NCBI GenBank assembly: GCA_000277445.1
Contig: AJWJ01000123.1
Span: 1 to 49,731, forward strand
Source of the DNA: Polysphondylium violaceum
Lineage: Eukaryota; Evosea; Eumycetozoa; Dictyosteliales; Dictyosteliaceae
DNA length: 49,731 nt
Direction: 5' to 3'
Both the position numbers and the translations under genes were made by a program. Below, in pieces: positions 11,195-19,745 of this stretch (positions within the stretch are counted from its first letter, which is position 1; each line of letters opens with the position of its first letter). Under the pieces are notes generated by a model, which had not been told where the DNA came from, searched no databases, and saw nothing but the letters and a program-made list of their open reading frames with translations.

Positions 11195-12202
11195 ATGGTA
11201 TCTTTAAAGAATAATAGTTTATTTATTTTTATAATTTGTTATATATCTATTGTGGTTGTATATGGATTCCCACCACCAATACTCAGAACGTCAGGCTATT
11301 TTGGTGTACGTGGTGAGAAGATAGCAGAATGTAACAGTAGCGATTCCAACAATTCCCAGTGTTTTAAATTCTATTTGAAAAAGTTGAATACCATGGAGAC
11401 TGAACAATTGATTGACAGATTTCAATTTGGACCCTATGTTCCACAAAACATGAACCAAATCATTCAAGATGACCAAGTATTCTCTGACACTAGTGTAGAT
11501 TTTGTTTATAATCTCATATTTTACGGTAGTCTCACTCCACAAAGATCCTTTCAAATACTCAGGGTCTATAAATATCTACCAAAATCAACACCACCCCGTG
11601 GAGGTCCTTTGTCAAAATACTATTTTGTCAAAGTTTTGGACGAGAATGACAAGTCCAATAATCATATGAACAATGCCAAAAGAAATGGTCTCACAATTAG
11701 ATTGGGTGGCGGCGGTGCTAGAGACAAATATATCATCACAGAGCTAAACACATTTGGCCAGCGCCCTATTAGCTATATTAGAAACAACGAGTACACTCCA
11801 GACAAAATACCAGGATTCGATACAAATTGGTTTGAGGCAAGAATAATAGACACTGAAGACCACAGATTATTAGCTCATGGTGATTTTGTAGAGATTTCAG
11901 ATTTAGCCGCCAGTCTTAGACTTGGATCTGCTTTTATAAATATCCCTGATCCCGCACCCAACGCTCCCTGCGGTATTGCCGTGGTGCCAGATTGTCCCAC
12001 TGATCAAGTACGTTGGATAACAAGACACAATGATAGATGCATTCAAAAGAATGACTGTATTACACCCAAACCCATTGAAGAGTGTTTCTATGTACCATTA
12101 CCAAACTGCACCCAACATTATCGTTTGGTCAGCATAATGAACCAAGATGGTTGTAATCACTATTACTGTGATTTCAATCAACTTGATATCATTTCTAGAT
12201 AA
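11195..12202 (+). CDS. Secreted Cys-rich protein of unknown function
   Basis: Single-exon gene of 335 aa. Residues 1-25 form a clear signal peptide (basic start, then LFIFIICYISIVVVYG, cleavage likely before FPPP). The mature part opens with SGYFGVRGEKIAEC and QCFKFYLKKLN. This GYF.VR...C...C..F pattern is loosely like the bacterial secreted DUF6748 family; I treat that as a weak guess. A middle region has a poly-Gly stretch (LGGGGARDK). The C-terminal 75 residues hold eight cysteines (CGIAVVPDCP ... CNHYYCDF), suggesting a disulfide-bonded module. No membrane anchor or catalytic motif is seen. It is convergent with the DHHC gene (129 bp between stops). Confidence 0.8.
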   Translation: MVSLKNNSLFIFIICYISIVVVYGFPPPILRTSGYFGVRGEKIAECNSSDSNNSQCFKFYLKKLNTMETEQLIDRFQFGPYVPQNMNQIIQDDQVFSDTSVDFVYNLIFYGSLTPQRSFQILRVYKYLPKSTPPRGGPLSKYYFVKVLDENDKSNNHMNNAKRNGLTIRLGGGGARDKYIITELNTFGQRPISYIRNNEYTPDKIPGFDTNWFEARIIDTEDHRLLAHGDFVEISDLAASLRLGSAFINIPDPAPNAPCGIAVVPDCPTDQVRWITRHNDRCIQKNDCITPKPIEECFYVPLPNCTQHYRLVSIMNQDGCNHYYCDFNQLDIISR

Positions 12203-12331
12203 TTGAAGTGATTTGGATTTTGTTGTTCAACAATTCAATCCCTCATATCTTATTTTATTCCCTCCCCTAATAAAAGAAAATAAAAAAAATATATCACAAA
12301 ATATATATATGTTGTTGAAACGCGTATACAT

Positions 12332-13693
12332 TTATACCATACTATCTTTATTATCTTTATCATAGAGGATTTGCATTTCTTCGACGGTCATTGTTTTCCA
12401 ATAGGTTCCATCTGATTTTGGTATTCCTACTGGAATTAACCAATAAAGTCTAGATTCGCCAAAGACTTCTCTAAAATTTTGTCTCACTCCTCTATCATAT
12501 CTCCAATGAAATTTCTATTTAAATGATTACGTTAATATATTTTTATCTTGTAAAAAGAGAGAGATCATAATATACTTACTAATCCATTCTTTTTTGAATA
12601 TTTTGACAAGGATTTTCTTTCAAATCTTTCTATTGACGTATAGTTGCTGAGTAGAAAGTCAATTTGATAAAATAATAAACCTAAAACTCCTAATACAACT
12701 GGAATTGCGCTTGATAAATTTAATATAAATAACACTGTAACTATTGCTCCTGGGACCATAAATGGAATTTGATCATCAGAAGAGTCGATTGTTTTTGTAT
12801 TAAATTTTACAAATTTTGGTCCTTGTGATGAATCTTCATTCGTTGTTACCTATTTTTATGAAAAATATTAATAAATCAATCAAAATACCAAGAATCATTT
12901 GTTGTCATTTTACATACCTTTAAATTAAAATTTAATATATAAAATCCACCAATTACCAATGACATTATTGTGAGTGCGCCAAGAATAACTACATAAAATA
13001 AAAATAATAAAAAGAACTTTTGATTCTTGAATCCTGTACAATTGTCAATCCAAGGACAATGATGATCTTGCTTTAATACACATTTTTTACATTTTTTGCA
13101 GTGATGTGATCTAGGTGGTTTAAATATTTTACATTGTGTACAAAATCTTGTTTTTAAAGATTTACTATTGTTGTTGTTATTTACATTATTGATAGCTCTA
13201 TTCCCGCTACTACCAATACTATTATGATCATCTGTATTATTACTGGTGCTACCACCGTTACTATCTGATTGAATATCATCAACCACAATAGTAGTTGATT
13301 TACTGGGTAAACTGTTAAAAGGGTTGCTGTATTGTTCAACTAAAACATTTAAATCTTCGATTGTTTTACCTTCTGGTAACTTTTAAAAGTTGAATATTAA
13401 TATTTATAAAACTCTATAAATCTCTCTACATATATATCTCCTTGTTTCTCCTTATTTCTCTTTTCTATTAGTTTAAAAATAAATACCCAATTGTTTGGTG
13501 GATTGCCTGGAGGAGTGACAATTGCTTGCCAGTAGCTATAATATAACATAAATACAAGGAAATGATAGAAAATCAGATATAAATAACCTATTTGACCAGA
13601 TCCAATTTCAAGGGGTTGATAGATCAACAACCATTGTGAAGCAACAATAAATAGAATATACAGATTCACTGATATAACAGCTGCATTAACCAT
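12332..13693 (-). CDS. DHHC-type palmitoyltransferase
   Basis: Integral membrane S-acyltransferase that attaches palmitate to protein cysteines. Four exons, 13693..13487, 13379..12918, 12849..12580 and 12514..12332, all in phase 0, with introns of 107, 68 and 65 nt, give 373 aa. Two N-terminal membrane segments are seen ([37 protein letters not shown]), followed by [10 protein letters not shown]. The Cys-rich domain reads [20 protein letters not shown] and then [19 protein letters not shown], with the catalytic DHHC intact. Two more membrane segments follow, one before the exon 2/3 join and one in exon 3 ([20 protein letters not shown]). A poly-Asn/Ser insert precedes the Cys-rich domain. The substrate is not predictable. 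Exon 4 ([14 protein letters not shown]...) was too short to appear as a long open frame and was found through its splice sites. Confidence 0.92.
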
Positions 13694-14705
13694 ATTATAT
13701 TAAAAGATAAAAGTTTGTACAAATATATAATGATACTACTATACTCTTATTACTCTTTTTACTGCTGTATGCTTATTATAGAGTAACAGCACTAGTAATC
13801 TATTTATATAGCCTGTATCACAGACGTTTCTCTCTCATAAAAAAATAAATTAAAAATTCATGAAAACCCCTTCTCTCAAAAAAAAAAGAAATGTTTATTA
13901 CTTTTTTTTTTTTTTTTTTTATAACGAAAAAAGCAATAGTGAAAATAACAGACAAATTATTATTATGAGTAAACTCAATAAATATATATTAAAATTCATT
14001 CTTAAATAAATATTAATTTGGAATTTTTAATTTGAACTTGAAAAATAATTGTGAGAATTTTCGTGAGGTGGTCTTTATTGGAATTGTACAATCTACTAGA
14101 TTGTTTTTAACCAAACAACATATATAGAATCATACAACGGTTCTCAACAAAGCGTAAAATAAAAATATCATGTAGTTTATCCTGACGACATTTTTACAAA
14201 AATAGAATAAAAAAGACAACCAGCTTGTGATTGATGAGAACCAAGTGGGGTAAAACGTGGGAAAAAAAATTGAAAAAAGAGAAAAATACAAAGAATGTGA
14301 GAAAAAGAGGGGTTGAACATGAGTGAATAGGAGGAAAAAGGGTAGCGCGTCAAAATTTCCACATAACATGCATACATCATTTTTACACTTTTAAGGTATG
14401 TTTTTTTTCTATCGCTATATATATATGATCACAACCACACACACATACCAATAGTTAAACATAAATTATTGTTTTATTACACATGTACACAAAAGAAGCA
14501 AATTTTAAAAAAATATCCACCACCTACTCTATAAAAATATCCACACTAAATTATCTCTATTTTTCGACAGTCGATTGCAACACCCTTTTTTTTCAACAAA
14601 CGTGTCAACACACCTACTATAAAAATATATTTTTAAAACTCCGACACATATAACAATAATAATAATTTCAGACAACTCAGCACACACACTTAAATCGTCA
14701 CTGTA
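13694..14705. other. 1-kb spacer between divergent genes
   Basis: No gene seen. It holds T19 at 13902-13920, CA-rich motifs near 14440, and an interrupted palindrome at 14087-14104 (ACAATCTA-C-TAGATTGT). The minus-strand open frames at 14130-14380 lack any domain and are T-rich noise. Confidence 0.45.
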
Positions 14706-15858
14706 ATGGGTAATGTTCAACCTCTTTGTATTTTTAAATTTCCTTTTTTCTTGAATTTAAAAAATAAATATCAATATAAATACTAATAGTTGTAAATTAA
14801 AAGAATTTCATTTAGTCCCCCACATCGACAATAATAATATAAATAATAACAATACCTATAACTACAAAACCGACTTTGAAAATATTGAAAAAGAAGAAGG
14901 TTGTTGTATGTTATACAATGATATGAATGAAGAATTACTCAACCCTATTCAAATTAATAACGGAGTGTTATTAGACGGTTCTTCTTACTATTCCCCTTTT
15001 GAGGGTACCACAACTCATTTGGAGTTCAGCAATACTATTTTCCCTATCGTAGATGAAAATGAACATCAAGAATACATTATCGACAAATTCAACAACACAA
15101 AGGAGCTTGCCAGTGGTGGTGAAGGATCAGTTAAATTGATCACCATTGAAAATTTTCAAGTCGTTGTAAAGAGAATTAAAAAAGCAAATGATGTAGAAAT
15201 TATTCAAGTTAAAGAATTGGACTCCATTTATCTTAGAAAACTTTACCATACTTTTGAAAGTCAAAATTACTATTATTTGGTTATGGAATATATTGATGGA
15301 GAAACTTTAACCCATTTTATTGAAGAAGATTCAACAAAGGTCGATCAAGATTATTTCGATTTCATGAAAAAACTCGTCAAACAAGTTGTCCTTGGTCTGT
15401 ATGATCTTCATCAAAATGGAATTGTACATGGTGATATCAAACCTGATAATATTCTTTGGGATGGGAAGAATATAAAACTTATTGACTTTGGTCATAGTTT
15501 TATCGAAATGGAACAATTGTTAAATAGAAAAATTGGCACCAAAGTTTATAGATCTCCAGAATTGTGGGACAATATCAATTCTGGTTTTAAAATTGATATT
15601 TATTCATTAGGTGCTACACTCTATGAATGTTTTTCAGGTAAACTTCCTTTCATAGACACCAACCAATTAGACCTTTTAATAGACAATGTAGAAATTGAAA
15701 TGGAGATTAAAAATCAAGTTCAAAATGGTAAACTTTTATTCCCCAATCATCTGCCACAAGATATCAAATGTTTTTTATCAAAACTTTTAGAAAAAGATCC
15801 AAACCAAAGACCAACAATTGCCGAAATAATTAAAGATCCTTTTTTCCAATCTATTTAA
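14706..15858 (+). CDS. Protein kinase with HGD catalytic loop and possible N-myristoylation
   Basis: Proposed exons are 14706..14727 and 14816..15858, with an 88-nt intron (donor GTATTT, acceptor CATTTAG), giving 354 aa that start MGNVQPLF-PHIDNNN. MGN at the start fits an N-myristoylation signal. The intron is inferred because the open frame upstream of 14908 codes for sensible sequence (KTDFENIEKEEGCC) but has no ATG of its own. The conservative start is ATG 14908 (316 aa). The kinase domain spans about residues 98-354: glycine loop ELASGGEGSVKL, Lys126 (VVVKRI), VHGDIKPDNIL (212-222; HGD where HRD is usual), DFG (231-233), a GTKVYRSPE activation segment and IDIYSLGATLYE. All catalytic residues are present. 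The HGD form means the loop Arg that senses activation-loop phosphorylation is absent. Convergent with the F-box gene (85 bp). Confidence 0.85.
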
Positions 15859-15943
15859 ACCCCTATTTATTTAAATAAAAATCATTGTAAATTAATGTAA
15901 ATAGTATTATAAAAAAAATTCTGGTCTGTAGTTTTATTTTCTA

Positions 15944-17698
15944 TCAATTCCAAAGTTTAATATTATAATCTTTCGAGTTGTATACACTTTTGTAGGCAAG
16001 TGAAAGAATGGAATCAAATCTATTTGAATAAATTCCACCAATACATTGAATAGGACTATTCTTTAGCAGAGAAACCCAATCTACAGGGTGACAAGAACAT
16101 TGGTAATCATCGTCTACATTGTAGTTTCCAAAATAAATGTTTCTAATAGTTTTGTTTTTCTCCAATATTGATTGAACCAAGCTCATAATAGGTGACCTTG
16201 GACAAGATGATCCAGCACCGGGTGGTAGATATCCATCATGAGATCTATAGTAATACACTGATTCAAGTGATGTATTGCTTGGTAAATCAGCCAATTCAAT
16301 GTGAGCTGGCCCCAGAGATTTGGTGACTGTTTGGTTCACTTGGAGCTGTTTAATAGTTGGATGATTGGATTGAATAAATTGACTTGTAAAATGATCTGGA
16401 TGTGAGCAACTATATGAAAGACTGGTTAAAGTTATATTGCTGTTGAGACCTATCAAAATGCTACTGCCAGTGCGATCTGATACTTCTACATTGAGTGTCT
16501 TTAGTTGAAACAAACTATTGCCGGCATGACTGAGAAGTAGAGAATTTATTCTTTCAGCAAGAGTATTTCGACAAATCAGAGTTTCTATATTGGGCGCCTG
16601 TCTCCAAAAATCTTCTAAAACGCCTGGTTCGGGATAACAAATAACTAGCTTCTTCAAACGGGGAAATGAAACATTGGCAAAGATACCAGATGTGAGGAAA
16701 TTAAGATTATTACCAAGGCAAAGTGATTCCAGATGGTAATTGATATGGTGTTCATTTGATGGCCCTGTTGAAAGATTGGAATAAAATCCACTTATAGATC
16801 TGAATTTAGATTTTACAATCAATTTGAACAACACTTCAACATCGTCTTGTCCGCCGCAATGTATTTTAATTGATTCCAATGAGGTGCTTTGCAAAAGAGA
16901 GTCTAAAAACAATCCTGAATTGTGATTCGAAATGCAACCAGCAGTACTCAAATATTTGAGAGTAGATGACCTCTTTATAAAATTACAAAGGGACTCTTGA
17001 ATAACAGTCCTAGATCCAATTTGCACTCTTTCCAATTGCTTCAACATACGTTCATTAGTGAATAAAATATCAAAAAGAGACTCTTCAAGGCAGATTTGTA
17101 ATTTAATAGAGGCCAATGATGTAGAGTTTACTATTGAATTGATCAAATAGCTGCAATTGGCTTGATAAGGAGCAAAAACATGACTGACAGAGAGGTGCTT
17201 TAGATTCTCTTTCGTGTGATAGGGAATGACTTGAGCATCATATAAATAAAATATTGATAAGCTTTGAAGCTCTTCTATTTCAAAATTTGATTTCATTTGA
17301 TGACTTATGCTTAACTTTTTAATTCCCACAGAATCAAGATTAACCAACGTGTTTATGTTGTCTGACAAATTTAAATTACATTCATTTATATTATCAATAA
17401 TAAGTCTAGCTTTAATCGGAGCGCATAAAGTAGAGTCTGAACAAACACCCTCTGTCAACCATCTATAAAGTTTGTGTTGATCTCTTAGATGACACGATCT
17501 AATTTGTAAATTTAAATTTGGTATTACATCTCTACACCAATGTTTGCAAACCAATGACAAAGATACTATGTACTCTAAATTTGATAAATAGATTCTATAA
17601 CTACTATCATTACAATTACTTAGTCCAATGGTCTTTTCTGATGAAAATAACAAATCTATGATCTTGTTTACTAAGTTTCTTGAATAGATCTTTTCCAT
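15944..17698 (-). CDS. F-box/LRR-like protein
   Basis: Single-exon gene of 584 aa, start ATG 17698. The N-terminal ~65 residues look like an F-box (LVNKIIDLLF ... EYIVSLSLVCKHWCRDVIP), which would link it to an SCF ubiquitin ligase through Skp1. The rest is a series of irregular leucine-rich units (for example SLASIKLQI, SLESIKIHCG, TLICRNTL, QLKTLNVEVSD, SLSYSC). This is the general plan of the large dictyostelid F-box/LRR families whose substrates are mostly unknown. Cysteine content is high near the C-terminus. I cannot assign a substrate. Confidence 0.75.
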   Translation of the reverse strand: MEKIYSRNLVNKIIDLLFSSEKTIGLSNCNDSSYRIYLSNLEYIVSLSLVCKHWCRDVIPNLNLQIRSCHLRDQHKLYRWLTEGVCSDSTLCAPIKARLIIDNINECNLNLSDNINTLVNLDSVGIKKLSISHQMKSNFEIEELQSLSIFYLYDAQVIPYHTKENLKHLSVSHVFAPYQANCSYLINSIVNSTSLASIKLQICLEESLFDILFTNERMLKQLERVQIGSRTVIQESLCNFIKRSSTLKYLSTAGCISNHNSGLFLDSLLQSTSLESIKIHCGGQDDVEVLFKLIVKSKFRSISGFYSNLSTGPSNEHHINYHLESLCLGNNLNFLTSGIFANVSFPRLKKLVICYPEPGVLEDFWRQAPNIETLICRNTLAERINSLLLSHAGNSLFQLKTLNVEVSDRTGSSILIGLNSNITLTSLSYSCSHPDHFTSQFIQSNHPTIKQLQVNQTVTKSLGPAHIELADLPSNTSLESVYYYRSHDGYLPPGAGSSCPRSPIMSLVQSILEKNKTIRNIYFGNYNVDDDYQCSCHPVDWVSLLKNSPIQCIGGIYSNRFDSILSLAYKSVYNSKDYNIKLWN

Positions 17699-18123
17699 AT
17701 TATTACTATTACTATTATTATTATTGCTTTGATCTCTTGTGAATAAGTAAAAGATTCTTTAGCTTCATTTAAATACCTTGATTACTTTGAGATGAATATT
17801 TTCATGTAAATATCCCAGAATTTAGAAACCACATTTTAGTATTGAGAAAATCTTGGAGGTTAAAGTTTTTGAACCCGAAAAAAAATTTAAAAAATACGCA
17901 CGTCCCGGGAGTCAAAGTTTTAAAAAAAAAAATAGTGACATACCTTCCCAGGGCATTGGAATAGAAAGATACTATGTACCTAAATTTAGATCTAACACAG
18001 CATATAAGAAACCAAGTACTAGAGGTTGATAAGCAATTAGAATCTGAAAATACACAAAATTTTTTTGATTTTTCTTGCTTTTCGAAAAAAATAAAAAAAT
18101 AATCATTTTTAGAAACAATCAGA
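17699..18123. other. Spacer between divergent genes, holding an F-box relic
   Basis: A 425-bp region. Its first ~60 bp are AT repeats upstream of the F-box gene. About 17930-18060 carries a short near-copy of that gene's F-box region, listed separately. The last ~50 bp are A-rich upstream of ATG 18124. Confidence 0.5.
17802..18060 (-). pseudogene. Probable relic of a duplicated F-box gene 5' end
   Basis: On the minus strand, 17987..17965 matches 17582..17559 of the intact F-box gene over 23-24 nt with one single-base indel (AAATTTAG[A]GTACATAGT...). The translated context is similar too: SKFRYIVSFYSNALGRYV against SNLEYIVSLSLVCKHWCRDV. A GTATGT donor-like site follows directly (GGAAG|GTATGT). 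No start codon or downstream LRR part is seen. It could be a decayed tandem duplicate, or an upstream exon used by an alternative transcript. The boundaries are approximate. Confidence 0.4.
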
Positions 18124-19632
18124 ATGATTTCAATCAATAGATTTATTTCACCACCAAAAGCAATAAGACTATTGTGTTCAAGATATTATTGCAATACAAC
18201 AACAACTACTACAGCAACAGCAACAAAACCAAATATTAGTAGTGATAATATTTTTACAAATGAAAAGCAATATGACGGATATCGAACTTTAACCATTGTT
18301 AAAGGAAAGGAATCTAATCATGAGTCATTTTTATTACAACAACTCAGAGATAATGTACCAAACTGTGGTTGGAATAAGAGTAAATCACCTTTTATCATTG
18401 TTGGTAATCTTAGTCCGTGGACCATTAAACAATTTCAATTAAAAAAACATGGTATCACAAATAAGGATGGTGACGATAATAATAGTAACAATAGTAACCA
18501 AGATCATAAACCATTTTGTGGATTTGCTCAACAGATACTACCAAATTCTATATTGGTAGAAAACAAATCACTGAAACAAATAGTAGAGTATGCAAGCGAA
18601 CATATTATAGCTAGTGTTAAAAATTGTAATTATAAAAAGTGGAGAATACATATTCTTTCGCCACAGGGATATATTAGAACGAGACAAGGTAAACTATATT
18701 CCATAGAACAAGATATAGTGGATAAAGTATCAAAAACGCATCCATCTCTATCCAAATTATTTAATCACCAAGCAACAAAGAATCAAAAAGAAATCATCCC
18801 ATTTGAGGATCAAGAAACCTTGGTTCAAATTCTGTTCACTAGCAATCATAGTAAAAAAGCATCAGCATACATTAGTGTATCAACGCCACCCATCATTGAC
18901 TATCTATCCAATATTCAAAACCATATACCAGCTGGACAAATCATCGAGTTTACATCGCATGTAAAAGAAAATCTATTGAAACTGTTCGTGGGCGACAGCG
19001 ACAACAAAAGAAACATACATATCGACCATATCATATCAAGTAAACAGATGGATCCTCTATCGATTACTCAAGAGATTGAAGACTCTGTCCAAGACCACTT
19101 GATTGAAAAATTCATTCCCTCACGATCATACTTAAAACTACTCGAAATGGAGATTAGGTATCCACAGTTTTTCAAAATGCTTCCAAATCAATTGGTGGCC
19201 GATCTTGGATCCTCGCCTGGTGGATGGACATTATATTCTTTGAGCAAAGGCTGCAAAGTGGTGTCTATTGACAAATCTCCATTGGATGCCAAATACTTTG
19301 ATTTCTCTGACAAGAAACTACATTTTCTAGAACAAGATGCATTTGAATTCAACGAGCCACCCCACACGATACCATTTGATTGGCTCATCATTGATATGAA
19401 AGTACCTCCCAAAAAGACTTTGGAATTACTGGAAATCTGGTTAAAAGAAAAAAGATGTAAACATTTTGTCGTCAATCTGAAGTATCTCAAAAGTGATTTC
19501 ATACAAGAAACCAATAGATTCATTCAAGCAAACATTATGCCAAACTGTACATTTATAAATGCCCATTGTTTAGATACGTCTGGGGATTACGAATTAACCT
19601 TGTTTGGTACAAATAAACATGAAATCAAATAA
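18124..19632 (+). CDS. RlmM-like SAM-dependent 2'-O-ribose rRNA methyltransferase, probably mitochondrial
   Basis: Single-exon gene of 502 aa. Residues 1-23 (MISINRFISPPKAIRLLCSRYY) are basic, lack acidic residues and look like a mitochondrial targeting peptide; a Thr/Ala run follows. The C-terminal Rossmann domain starts near 330 with SRSYLKLLE, then LVADLGSSPGGWTLYSLSKG (SAM-binding motif, near 358-377) and VVSIDKSPL. Further on are FDWLIIDMK (near 418-426), VVNLKYLK (near 446-453) and a late DYELTLF. The Lys-Asp-Lys-Glu order matches the catalytic tetrad of FtsJ/RrmJ-type 2'-O-methyltransferases. The PGGWT context with long N-terminal domain matches bacterial RlmM (23S rRNA Cm2498) better than RrmJ. 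Substrate is inferred. Convergent with the RhoGEF gene (113 bp). Confidence 0.8.
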   Translation: MISINRFISPPKAIRLLCSRYYCNTTTTTTATATKPNISSDNIFTNEKQYDGYRTLTIVKGKESNHESFLLQQLRDNVPNCGWNKSKSPFIIVGNLSPWTIKQFQLKKHGITNKDGDDNNSNNSNQDHKPFCGFAQQILPNSILVENKSLKQIVEYASEHIIASVKNCNYKKWRIHILSPQGYIRTRQGKLYSIEQDIVDKVSKTHPSLSKLFNHQATKNQKEIIPFEDQETLVQILFTSNHSKKASAYISVSTPPIIDYLSNIQNHIPAGQIIEFTSHVKENLLKLFVGDSDNKRNIHIDHIISSKQMDPLSITQEIEDSVQDHLIEKFIPSRSYLKLLEMEIRYPQFFKMLPNQLVADLGSSPGGWTLYSLSKGCKVVSIDKSPLDAKYFDFSDKKLHFLEQDAFEFNEPPHTIPFDWLIIDMKVPPKKTLELLEIWLKEKRCKHFVVNLKYLKSDFIQETNRFIQANIMPNCTFINAHCLDTSGDYELTLFGTNKHEIK

Positions 19633-19745
19633 TAATAAACAAACAGAGATATATAAATTTTAAAAAAAAAGAGAGAGAGTAACTAAATATAGTTTAATAT
19701 TTATTACCCATTGAAAAATGGTTATATATTGTTGGTTGGTTGTAT

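Noticed and set aside
14130-14380. Two overlapping minus-strand frames rich in Phe/Ser/Leu
   Set aside because: T-rich composition explains them; no splice or domain support.
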